From: Ammoniphilus sp. YIM 78166
GTDB taxonomy: Bacteria > Bacillota > Bacilli > Aneurinibacillales > RAOX-1
Assembly (NCBI RefSeq): GCF_004522215.1
Contig: NZ_SDLR01000012.1
Span: forward strand, 879 to 64,878
Direction: 5' to 3'
DNA: 64,000 nucleotides
The position numbers and the translations under genes were made by a program. Positions 23,288 to 30,641 of the stretch are shown piece by piece. The stretch's first letter is position 1. Each line of letters starts with the position of its first letter. The notes under the pieces are model-generated. The model searched no databases and was not told the origin of the DNA. It worked only from the letters and a program-made list of their open reading frames with translations.

Positions 23288-24019
23288 ATGTATAAATTCA
23301 TATGGATAGTCTTCTTATCTGTGTTTCTAGCAGGGTGCACTGGGACGAATGAGCCGGAACCAGTTTTGCCAGTTACTGTGGAGTTTGGGCTAGAGCCAGA
23401 AGAGGTCAAAGCTAGAGAGATTACGACGATTCGTGTCCAGGTCATGCAAGGAGACAAGCCTGTGCTGGATGCGCAAGAGGTAGAGTTTGAGATTTGGAAG
23501 GAAGGTCAGGAAAAGCACGATATGGTGGAAGCGGAGCATCAAGGCGATGGGGTCTATTCTATGAAGGAAAGGTTTCACGAACCAGGCCGATACTTTGTTA
23601 TTTACCATGTTACAGCTAGAGATATGCATGTGATGCAGCAAGTGGAAATTCCCGTTACAGGAGAAGAGGAAAAGCCGCAAGTCGAGGAGCCGCAAGCCGA
23701 TCCTTCTTCCCAACATCACCACCACCATCATGGAGTTACGATCCACTTCATGGCCGAGCAAGGGGCTAAAGCGAAACAGCCGCAACGTCTTATGGCTCAC
23801 CTCATGAAAGAGGGCCAACCGATTGAAGGAGCAAGGGTTCAATTCGAATATTGGTTAGGATCAGGTCCTAACCATGTTTACGTTGATGCCGCAGAAATCA
23901 AACCTGGTGAATATCGTGCAGAAATCGTTCCCGAGGAAAGCGGAAATTACCAGGTGATTACCCATGTTGAGAAAGGCGAGCTTCATGAACATCAAGAAAA
24001 CAGCTTTGTCGTGGACTAG
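23288..24019 (+). CDS. Lipoprotein with two FixH/YtkA-like domains and a hexahistidine linker
   Basis: A 243-residue lipoprotein: signal peptide with lipobox LAGC, then two Ig-like YtkA/FixH domains (about 25-125 and 145-243), each with the V...E...DGVYSM / GEYRAEI and F/HEPGRY.....V patterns. The linker contains SSQHHHHHHGV, a natural run of six His, and further His occur near the end (HEHQEN). Members of this family are linked to copper or electron-transport functions; metal binding here is an inference. ATG 23288 is chosen for AAGGAG. Confidence 0.8.
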   Translation: MYKFIWIVFLSVFLAGCTGTNEPEPVLPVTVEFGLEPEEVKAREITTIRVQVMQGDKPVLDAQEVEFEIWKEGQEKHDMVEAEHQGDGVYSMKERFHEPGRYFVIYHVTARDMHVMQQVEIPVTGEEEKPQVEEPQADPSSQHHHHHHGVTIHFMAEQGAKAKQPQRLMAHLMKEGQPIEGARVQFEYWLGSGPNHVYVDAAEIKPGEYRAEIVPEESGNYQVITHVEKGELHEHQENSFVVD

Positions 24020-24065
24020 TGCGAGTTAGTTAATCAACTAATTAAAAAGCTGGAGTGTTGAAAAA

Positions 24066-24377
24066 ATGGATAAAGTTTTATTCAAGCTCGAGGGGCTCTC
24101 AATGGTAGTTGTCGCCATTTATTTCTATGCCTACATGGATTTTAGCTGGATCGCTTTTTTTCTGCTTCTGCTAGTTCCGGACATCTCGAAGATTGGTTTT
24201 TTATATGGAAAAAGAATAGGGTCTATGGCTTACAACCTTTTTCATACTTATATAGTACCCATGCTATTAATCATTATAGGTCTTGCTGTTCATGATGCGA
24301 TTTTGATGATTGGACTGATTTGGGTGGCTCATATTGGGATGGATCGCGTGCTAGGCAGGCTGGCAGTGGCGGGGTGA
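24066..24377 (+). CDS. DUF4260 membrane protein
   Basis: A 103-residue membrane protein with three or four hydrophobic segments, matching the DUF4260 pattern (VPDISKIGFLYG near residue 40, GLIWVAHIGMDRVLG near the end). Function unknown. The ribosome site is weak (GGAG about 12 bp upstream). A 580-bp gene-free repeat region follows. Confidence 0.78.
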   Translation: MDKVLFKLEGLSMVVVAIYFYAYMDFSWIAFFLLLLVPDISKIGFLYGKRIGSMAYNLFHTYIVPMLLIIIGLAVHDAILMIGLIWVAHIGMDRVLGRLAVAG

Positions 24378-24610
24378 AAGGCTGGATTGCTCGGGAAGTG
24401 CGCGGTTCGTGCCCTGAAGCTGGTAGATCGCTCGGATGAGGTACCGCTTGCTTAAGTTTTTTCAGGTTTTGAGTAATTTTAGTCTAGTTTTTCATGAGTG
24501 CCATTAAAATCTCGTTTAGAGCCTCCATTATCAAGCTGATTTTTAAGTAATTACGTTTTTTTATTTTCCTGGTCGATTTCTAGACCCTATCGCTCGCGTT
24601 CGGCTCCGGA

Positions 24611-24742
24611 TGATCACGAAATTTCGGATATACTCACGGAAAAGTGGTAGTTGCTCACGATCGCCTGGCGTTTGCTCACGTACCTGGTATAATTCCAAAT
24701 CAACCCTCCAGTTGATCACGAAATCCAGCTACTTACTTACAT
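24611..24742. repeat. 20-21-bp periodic array with TCACGA core
   Basis: TCACG[A/G/T] begins at 24614, 24634, 24655, 24676 and 24716, with degenerate matches where units at about 24696 and 24737 would fall. The fuller word is TTGCTCACGA, the same word found in opposite orientation at 63.4 kb. Confidence 0.75.
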
Positions 24743-24925
24743 ACCGGTAATGATTTCAAGAAGTTGGAACACCTGAGGTACCACAAGCCCGCGAATCGTG
24801 CCCTGGTCTGGCGGATCGCTCGAATGGGGTACCGCAAGCCCGTGAATCGTGCCCTGAACCTAGCGAATTGCTCGGTTGAGGTACCATAAGGAGCACAATC
24901 CTTATTTCTCTATCGATCTGAACAT

Positions 24926-24952
24926 AAAAGGAGCCCACCCTGGGCTCCTTTC
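24926..24952 (-). terminator. Terminator of sspK
   Basis: A 10-bp perfect stem AAGGAGCCCA/TGGGCTCCTT with a 3-nt loop; TTTTAT follows on the minus strand. Confidence 0.75.
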
Positions 24953-24958
24953 TTGCTT

Positions 24959-25099
24959 CTACTCTGTTCTCTTCGCCATTCTCTCCTGTGGAGTGGGGGC
25001 GGTTTGTCCATTCGGCCTTAGGGGAGAGTGGGCTGCTTTGGCTTTCGGGTCTTCGATGTTCTTATCTGGCGGGAAGTTTCTGTCTTTGTTTCTTACCAT
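24959..25099 (-). CDS. sspK: Small acid-soluble spore protein K-like
   Basis: A 46-residue protein starting MVRNKDRNFP and containing PKAKAAHSPLRPNGQ and PQERMAKR, which matches the layout of SspK (RNK..FP, E.P.AKA, R.NG, PQERM). SspK is a minor small acid-soluble protein made in the forespore. AAAGGAG lies 8 bp before the ATG. It starts 42 bp behind the SDR gene with no terminator between, so it is co-transcribed or has an internal sporulation promoter. The identification rests on motifs remembered from the family. Confidence 0.75.
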   Translation of the reverse strand: MVRNKDRNFPPDKNIEDPKAKAAHSPLRPNGQTAPTPQERMAKRTE

Positions 25100-25141
25100 A
25101 GAATCTCACTCCTTTTCTGGCTTATTGTGTCCTTCTCGGGG

Positions 25142-25999
25142 CTATCCATTCACGACTGTGCCGCCGTTCGGATGAAGCATCTGGCCTGTCATGTAAGACG
25201 AATCGTCGGAGGCAAGGAAGACGTAGCAAGGAGCTACTTCTGCAGGCTGACCTGCACGCTTCATGGTGGTATCTGTTCCAAAGGTTGCGACCTGGTTTTC
25301 CGAAAAGGTAGAGGGGATTAAAGGAGTCCAAATCGGACCAGGTGCCACTCCATTGACCCGGATACCTGAGCTGGCCAGCTGTAAGGATAGGGAGCGTGTA
25401 AAGGTGACGATGGCCCCTTTAGTAGCCGAGTAATCAATCAGCTGTTCATTTCCTTTGTAGGCCGTAACGGATGCCGTATTAATGATCGAGCTTCCTTCAG
25501 GGAGATACCCAAGAGCGGCTTTCGTAAAATAAAAAAAGGAATACACATTCGTCCGAAAGGTACGCTCTAGCTGATCGGCGGTAATATCCTGAATCTTGGC
25601 TTGAGGATGCTGTTCGGCTGCATTGTTCACCAAGATGTCGAGCTGGCCTAGCTGTTGAACGGTTTGTTCGACCACCTGCTTACAGAAGCTTTCATCCCCG
25701 ATATCTCCGGAAAATAGCAAACAACGTCGTCCCTTGCTTTCAATATGTTGTTTAGTCTCCTCCGCATCCACTGTTTCATTAAGATAAACGATCGCTACAT
25801 CTGCACCTTCATCCGCATACGCGTAGGCAACGGCCCGACCAATGCCACTGTCCCCGCCTGTGATAATCGCTACTTTGTTAGTAAGCCTCCCGCTTCCCGT
25901 ATGACCTGGCTTTTCAGCTAGGGGTCTAGGAACCATTTCAACTTCGATGCCTGGTCTTTGGTTTTGATGTTGGGGAGGAAAAGCGGCTCCTTTAGTCAT
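25142..25999 (-). CDS. Short-chain dehydrogenase/reductase (general-stress YhdF/YhxD type)
   Basis: A 285-residue NAD(P)-dependent oxidoreductase. The long N-terminus (PPQHQNQRPGIEVEMVPRP) before the Rossmann motif TGGDSGIGRAVA is typical of the stress-linked YhdF/YdaD/YhxD group. NNAA, Ser in NTASVTAY, the catalytic YSATKGA and PGPIWTPLIPS are all in place. The substrate is unknown. It is followed by sspK, consistent with stationary or sporulation expression. Confidence 0.9.
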   Translation of the reverse strand: MTKGAAFPPQHQNQRPGIEVEMVPRPLAEKPGHTGSGRLTNKVAIITGGDSGIGRAVAYAYADEGADVAIVYLNETVDAEETKQHIESKGRRCLLFSGDIGDESFCKQVVEQTVQQLGQLDILVNNAAEQHPQAKIQDITADQLERTFRTNVYSFFYFTKAALGYLPEGSSIINTASVTAYKGNEQLIDYSATKGAIVTFTRSLSLQLASSGIRVNGVAPGPIWTPLIPSTFSENQVATFGTDTTMKRAGQPAEVAPCYVFLASDDSSYMTGQMLHPNGGTVVNG

Positions 26000-26049
26000 G
26001 GATATCTTCTCCTTTAGGTTTTTTCTTTGTGTAATATCCCCATTTTTCC

Positions 26050-26078
26050 ATAAAAAAAGTCCGGGAAATCCCGGACCT
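26050..26078 (-). terminator. Terminator of the globin gene
   Basis: GTCCGGG/CCCGGAC stem with an AAAT loop, followed by seven T on the minus strand. Confidence 0.85.
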
Positions 26079-26442
26079 ACTTTCCTAATACTGCATCTTT
26101 AAGGGTGAGAAGCTTGTTAACCACTTGATCAATGTAGCGATCATCCACCTGAAACTCTTTTAGGCTTTCTACGAGATGATGGGCAACCGCACCAAAATGG
26201 GCTTCTTGAAGGTTCATTCCCTCATGAGCTCTTTCCATGCTTTTACCCGAGTATTGATTAGGACCACCGGTTGCCCAGCTAATGAAAAGCGTTTGGTGAC
26301 GGCGTTGCTTTTCCATATCGGTATGGGCAAAAAAGTGGCTGATGGTTTCATCTGCCAATACCTTTTCATAAAAGCGGTCCACGACGGCTCCGATGGCCTC
26401 TTCTCCTCCTAGAATCTCATAAAGGGATTTTTCTTGTTCCAT
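26077..26442 (-). CDS. Truncated hemoglobin, group I-like
   Basis: A 121-residue heme protein of the 2-over-2 globin family: SLYEILGGEEAIGAVVDRFYEKVLAD, HTDMEKQRRHQTLFISWATGGPNQYSGKSM, and the proximal His in AHEGMNLQEAHFGAV. Length and the GGP/YSGKSM element fit group I (TrHbN). It likely binds O2 or NO. An FNR-type site lies at -41.5 of its predicted promoter, which suits induction at low oxygen. GGAGGAGG precedes the ATG. Confidence 0.92.
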   Translation of the reverse strand: MEQEKSLYEILGGEEAIGAVVDRFYEKVLADETISHFFAHTDMEKQRRHQTLFISWATGGPNQYSGKSMERAHEGMNLQEAHFGAVAHHLVESLKEFQVDDRYIDQVVNKLLTLKDAVLGK

Positions 26443-26475
26443 GGTTATTTCCTCCTCCGTATTGTTTCAACGTTT

Positions 26476-26518
26476 ATTATAATGGTAAGGTGACCCAATG
26501 ACTGTGACGATCATCACA
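26476..26518 (-). promoter_or_regulatory. FNR-type site and -10 of the globin gene
   Basis: TGTGA-CGATCA-TCACA (26503-26518) matches the Bacillus Fnr consensus TGTGA-N6-TCACA. On the minus strand TATAAT occupies 26481-26476. A start 7 bp beyond it puts the site centre at about -41.5, the usual position for class II activation. Confidence 0.65.
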
Positions 26519-26551
26519 AATTTTGGCTGCTAGATTTTTTCTTAAGAGAGA

Positions 26552-26577
26552 TGTAAGAATTAACTGATGTTCTCGTC
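26552..26577 (+). promoter_or_regulatory. Candidate ECF promoter of the sigma factor gene
   Basis: TGTAAG and CGTC are separated by 16 bp, the spacing and -10 core of ECF sigma (SigM/SigW-like) promoters, about 65 bp before the sigma gene. It suggests autoregulation. Confidence 0.5.
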
Positions 26578-26641
26578 TAATGAAATAGAATAACACAACC
26601 CCATGGCGTGCTCGCGATAGCAATAGGGGGGAGGGATATAT

Positions 26642-27172
26642 ATGGATGAGTTTGAACGATTATTTGAAGAAAATTTTCATTCCATTTACCATTACGTTCA
26701 TTATATGGTAGGGAATAAAGCGGATGCGGAGGATATCACCCAAGAGGTGTTTATGAAGGTAGCCTCTTCGTATCATCATTTTCGAGGAGAGAGCTCCGTG
26801 TCTACCTGGATCTATACCATTGCCAGGAGAACGGTCATCGACTTCACCCGCCAGAAAAAAACGAAAAAGTTCCTTACTTTCTGGAAAAACCATATTCCTG
26901 AGGACTACGAGGCCGCAGATGATATCGACCTGCCAGAAGAGATATTAGAAAAAAAAGAACAGAAAGAGTCCATCGAGAAAATCTTAAGATATTTGCCTGA
27001 GAAGATGAGATCGGTCATTTATCTTCGCTTCATTAAAGGGTTGTCGGTACAGGAAACCGCGCTATATCTAGATATGTCGCCTAATCAGGTGAGTGTGACG
27101 CAGAATCGTGCATTAGCTAAGCTGAGAACAGTAGCGAACACAGAAATTTGGGTAAAGGAGGAAATCCGATGA
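26642..27172 (+). CDS. ECF-type RNA polymerase sigma factor
   Basis: A 176-residue group IV sigma factor. Region 2 (YHYVHYMVGNKADAEDITQEVFMKV, about 15-40, then FRGESSVSTWIYTIARRTVIDFTRQ) and region 4 (PEKMRSVIYLRFIKGLSVQETALYLDMSPNQVSVTQNRALAKL, about 117-160) are complete. The stop codon overlaps the start of the downstream membrane protein, the usual layout for a sigma/anti-sigma pair. Target genes are unknown. Confidence 0.92.
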   Translation: MDEFERLFEENFHSIYHYVHYMVGNKADAEDITQEVFMKVASSYHHFRGESSVSTWIYTIARRTVIDFTRQKKTKKFLTFWKNHIPEDYEAADDIDLPEEILEKKEQKESIEKILRYLPEKMRSVIYLRFIKGLSVQETALYLDMSPNQVSVTQNRALAKLRTVANTEIWVKEEIR

Positions 27173-28674
27173 GACAAGAATCTACGGAAAAGAAAATCAT
27201 TGAATCCCTGCAACAGTTTACGTCTCCCGAACCCGATCCCGCCTTTGAAGCCCAACTGAAGGCCAAATTTCTGAAGAAGGCTAGAGAGGTGAGAAGAAAG
27301 CGGAGGTTTTTTCGAGGAGTAACCTGGTCAGGTGCCGCTGCTGCAGCACTGCTCGTAGGGGTCTTAGCCTATCAAGGCGACCCATTAGGTTGGACTAACA
27401 ACCAAGTGCAGCCGCCCCAACTAACACCACCCACCAACCATGAAATGACACAGTCCAGTGCATGGGAGCCTGTCGATACCAATCAGCTCGTCATTATGGA
27501 CTATGATATCGCCGGAAACCATAACTTAGCGTTGTTTACCAGCTCAGATCAGAAAAAGCTGTACGCCGTAAAGGAGAACATGGGGATCCTCTTGTATTCG
27601 ACTGAGGATACACGGATCTTGTCCGCGAGGAGTTATCCTTTCCCTAACGAGCCGAATCAGTTTTATATTTGGGTCAATGACGAAAAGGTGCTTGTACAAG
27701 ACAAAGAGGTGGAACGAAATGACCATGTCTTATTGTTAAGAGGGAATGGAACCGTAGACGCCATGGCGAACATCCCTCAACCAGGGTATAATTCCCTTCA
27801 CCAGCTGCAGTGGTCACCATCGGGAACGAAGGCCTACCTCGCACTAGAAAACGGGAAGGAATGGGCAGTGGGGGAGCTGTTGGCAGATGAGCTCACATAT
27901 AAGCCGCTTTATGGCCAGATCACAGAAGCCACTAAGGATGTGACCCAACTCCCTGAAGACACCATGCAATGGGAGGTGGCCTGGGTAACGGACCAAGAAT
28001 TGCTCGTCTTTAATCCTGGAGCTCACGCCTTCTACGGTGTACGACCTGAGAATCAGTCGGCATGGGAATACAAGACCGTGATTCCACTTTTCCCTAAAGG
28101 ACACTATGTGAAAAAAATTCACGTTCCCAATGGAAAGGAAAATAAAGTAGCCGTTGTTCAAGTAGGGTCTCAAACCTTTGACGTTTCCTTCCATGGTACC
28201 GAGAAGCTTTATACACTAGATATGGAGAAACAAGAGTTCCGGCCTGTCGATGATCTCATCGCGCAGTCTAAGAGTCGGCTTTCCGATCAATATTATTATC
28301 CCGTTCTCGGGGAGAGCACGCGCCAGTTGGTGGGTTCCGTCTACACCGCAGACAACAAAAGCTATATGTTGAGGTTTGGATCCTATGATCTCGAGTCCCA
28401 TGAATTTGCCTCTGTTTATGAAAAGGGGTTTGCTGAACCGCTCGCCATGGATCATGAAGTGAAGCTTTCAGCTGATGGGAAGCTAGCCGCCTTCCGCGTA
28501 CACGGCTTTCCGCCGAATGCTGGGGCAACCTATTATCTCTGTGTAGTGGATATAGAATCGGGCCAGGAAGTCATGGAACCGTTGAAGAGAGACTTTATTG
28601 GAAGCTACGAGTTTCAAAGGGATGGGACGTTGAAGGTGGATGATGAAGTCATTGCGATTACTCCAAAGAAGTAA
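27169..28674 (+). CDS. Probable membrane-anchored anti-sigma factor with extracytoplasmic propeller-like domain
   Basis: A 501-residue protein. A basic cytoplasmic N-terminus (about 1-45) precedes one transmembrane helix (WSGAAAAALLVGVLAY, about residues 50-68). A large outside domain (about 90-501) has repeated beta-strand segments, for example LHQLQWSPSGTKAYLAL, AVGELL and VKLSADGKLAAF, resembling a WD/TolB-type beta-propeller. It overlaps the ECF sigma gene by 4 bp. The role as anti-sigma is inferred from position and topology; no ZAS zinc motif is seen. Confidence 0.7.
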   Translation: MRQESTEKKIIESLQQFTSPEPDPAFEAQLKAKFLKKAREVRRKRRFFRGVTWSGAAAAALLVGVLAYQGDPLGWTNNQVQPPQLTPPTNHEMTQSSAWEPVDTNQLVIMDYDIAGNHNLALFTSSDQKKLYAVKENMGILLYSTEDTRILSARSYPFPNEPNQFYIWVNDEKVLVQDKEVERNDHVLLLRGNGTVDAMANIPQPGYNSLHQLQWSPSGTKAYLALENGKEWAVGELLADELTYKPLYGQITEATKDVTQLPEDTMQWEVAWVTDQELLVFNPGAHAFYGVRPENQSAWEYKTVIPLFPKGHYVKKIHVPNGKENKVAVVQVGSQTFDVSFHGTEKLYTLDMEKQEFRPVDDLIAQSKSRLSDQYYYPVLGESTRQLVGSVYTADNKSYMLRFGSYDLESHEFASVYEKGFAEPLAMDHEVKLSADGKLAAFRVHGFPPNAGATYYLCVVDIESGQEVMEPLKRDFIGSYEFQRDGTLKVDDEVIAITPKK

Positions 28675-29296
28675 GAATCTGATCCTGTTTTTCCTGCTTT
28701 CCTTCCTTGTATTAACCGGATATTTCGGGTGGACCAGTTATCAGATTGTGTCCACCTGGAAGTCTTCAGAAGGAACGCCTAGCGATTGTATCATCGTACT
28801 GGGGGCTGCTGTATGGAACGGCAAGCCGAGTCCAGCCATGAGAGAAAGACTAGATGTAGCCTTGGAATTATTTCAAGCAGGAATGGCGAGTCAGATTATT
28901 GTTTCAGGTGGGATTGGGCAAGGAGAAAAATCCGAAGCGGAAGTCATGAAGGAATATTTAGTCCAGCAAGGTGTGCCAGCTCAGGTGGTTCACTTAGAAG
29001 ATCAAGCGAGGAGTACGTGGGAGAATTTGCGGTTTAGTCAGCGGATCATGGAGGAGCAAGCATGGAGCACAGCAATTATCGTTACGCATGGTTTTCATAC
29101 GCATCGTTCACTGAAGATGGCCGAGGACCTTGGAATACAAGCAAGTGCCGAGCCTGTTACGCTTACCCCGCTCAATATCGTGTACTATACGCTGCGGGAA
29201 TGTGTGGCACTTGCCGAATATTCCTTAAAGAAGTACGGTTTAGACAGTGGACTGGCGGACGTCCGTTTGAACCGTGAACAGGCTGCGGCTGAATAG
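28643..29296 (+). CDS. YdcF/SanA-family (DUF218) membrane-anchored protein
   Basis: About 217 residues: N-terminal membrane helix (LILFFLLSFLVLTGYFG), then a DUF218 domain with DCIIVLGAAVWNGKPSPAMRERLD, IIVSGGIGQGEKSEAEVMKEYLVQQGVP, EDQARSTWENL and VTHGFHTHRSL. The family is tied to envelope integrity and vancomycin sensitivity (SanA, ElyC). The start (ATG 28643, or 28640) lies inside the end of the preceding gene, so the sigma, anti-sigma and this gene form one operon. Its 3' end overlaps the converging MFS gene by 57 bp. Confidence 0.85.
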   Translation: MKSLRLLQRSKNLILFFLLSFLVLTGYFGWTSYQIVSTWKSSEGTPSDCIIVLGAAVWNGKPSPAMRERLDVALELFQAGMASQIIVSGGIGQGEKSEAEVMKEYLVQQGVPAQVVHLEDQARSTWENLRFSQRIMEEQAWSTAIIVTHGFHTHRSLKMAEDLGIQASAEPVTLTPLNIVYYTLRECVALAEYSLKKYGLDSGLADVRLNREQAAAE

Positions 29297-30487
29297 GACT
29301 CCGGCAAAGGCCCCAATAAGCAGTAGTCCCATCATGGATAGAGAAGTAGAAGCGCCCGAATAAGAAACCGTCTGGCTGAACAAGCCAAGCAAGCCTACAC
29401 GCAGCCCCATGCCAAGGGCATTAAAGAAGCTGTTAACCCTTCCGATCAAGGCATTGGGTACAGTTTGCATGAGGATGGTATTACGAGCCACTCGGGAGCC
29501 GGCATTTCCCCAACCCAAAGCAATTTTTAGTAGCAGGAACAGGCCCACGATCGGAATCCAAGCCGTAAGGATGGTTGCGAGAGCGAAGGTAGCGACAGTA
29601 AGGCTAACCGAACGATAAGAGCCTAGCTTGGTGATGAGCCAGGGAATCGTGAACCCAGCAAGAATGGCGCCAATGGCATAACTCATATCCGACAGTCCCA
29701 TGACGCTGGCATCTGCTTGAAGAACCTTCGAAACATAAACAGGGTATAGATAGTTCCCTATCATCACTCCGATAAAGGGCATGAGCGAACAGGCAAAGAA
29801 AAGAATGAACAGCGGTTTATCCTTCATATACAGGAAGCCTTCTTTCATATTGCTCCAAATGGTCGTTTTTGCGTTGGCATGATGGCCAAGAGAATGTTGA
29901 TAAGGGATTGAAGAGATTAAACCGTATCCAACAAGATAGGTTAAAGCGTCTAAGGAAAGTAAATAGACTAAGTCTACCTTATTAATGAGCATACTAGCCA
30001 GGCCTCCTGCAATCATGGAGGCCGTTTGATTTTGGATTTCCATGACACTGTTGAGGGCTTGATATTGGGACCGGTCAAAGATCTCCTGGGTAAAAGCAAA
30101 CTGCGTAGGGAAGTGCACGGAATAATAGAGTGATCCTGTGACATAGATCGCGATTAATTGCCAGGTATCATAGTGCCCTGCGAGATAGCCCCATAGGGTA
30201 AGGCCGGCAATCAAAACAAAGCCAAACACCTCGCTAAACAACAACATGCTCTTTCTAGAGAAACGGTCAATCAACGTGCCAATATATGGGGAAACAAAAA
30301 ATAAGACTAAGGTCATACCTAGGGCGGCATAGCCGAATAATTGCTCTCCTCCTTGACGATTGACTAGGATCCAGGGAATAGTAATCATCGTGATGCCGGA
30401 TCCAACTGAAGAAAATAAGTTCGCGATCAATAAGGGATAGAATCGTCTATCTGTCATAATACGGTTCATGATTTCATCTTCTCTCAT
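29240..30487 (-). CDS. Major facilitator superfamily transporter
   Basis: A 415-residue protein with about 12 hydrophobic segments. The N-terminal half has the loop motif GTLIDRFSRKSMLLFSE (MFS motif A-like). The layout resembles the macrolide/enterobactin exporter group (MFS_3, MefA-like). The substrate is unknown. ATG 30487 has AAGGAA 9 bp upstream; an internal ATG at 30469 has a weaker site. Confidence 0.85.
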   Translation of the reverse strand: MREDEIMNRIMTDRRFYPLLIANLFSSVGSGITMITIPWILVNRQGGEQLFGYAALGMTLVLFFVSPYIGTLIDRFSRKSMLLFSEVFGFVLIAGLTLWGYLAGHYDTWQLIAIYVTGSLYYSVHFPTQFAFTQEIFDRSQYQALNSVMEIQNQTASMIAGGLASMLINKVDLVYLLSLDALTYLVGYGLISSIPYQHSLGHHANAKTTIWSNMKEGFLYMKDKPLFILFFACSLMPFIGVMIGNYLYPVYVSKVLQADASVMGLSDMSYAIGAILAGFTIPWLITKLGSYRSVSLTVATFALATILTAWIPIVGLFLLLKIALGWGNAGSRVARNTILMQTVPNALIGRVNSFFNALGMGLRVGLLGLFSQTVSYSGASTSLSMMGLLLIGAFAGVLFSRSLFTVQTDVRQSTV

Positions 30488-30641
30488 TTAAAATGGTTCC
30501 TTATATGTAATTATTATAAATTAATTTAAAAGGAAATGCAATCCTTTTTCATATTACGCTAGACTTCCATCCTATCACCATGTAGAATGAATGGTTGTAG
30601 TCCATAAAGCTAATTTATTCTCATTCAAGGAGAAATCATAT

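Larger units (their letters stand above)
24378..24958. repeat. Gene-free repeat island
   Basis: No gene with a ribosome site is seen here. The stretch consists of a 51-52-bp repeat (about 24389-24446 and 24777-24890, unit bounded by GGTACC and containing TCGTGCCCTG and GCTCGG), a TA-rich block (24446-24500) also found near 40.73 kb, and a 20-21-bp periodic array (24611-24742). It ends at the sspK terminator. A short minus-strand open frame here only reflects the repeats. Confidence 0.8.

Noticed and set aside
24756..24938. Minus-strand 60-codon frame containing GHDSRACGT twice
   Set aside because: The peptide repeat is produced by the 51-52-bp DNA repeat; no ribosome site, and it overlaps the sspK terminator.
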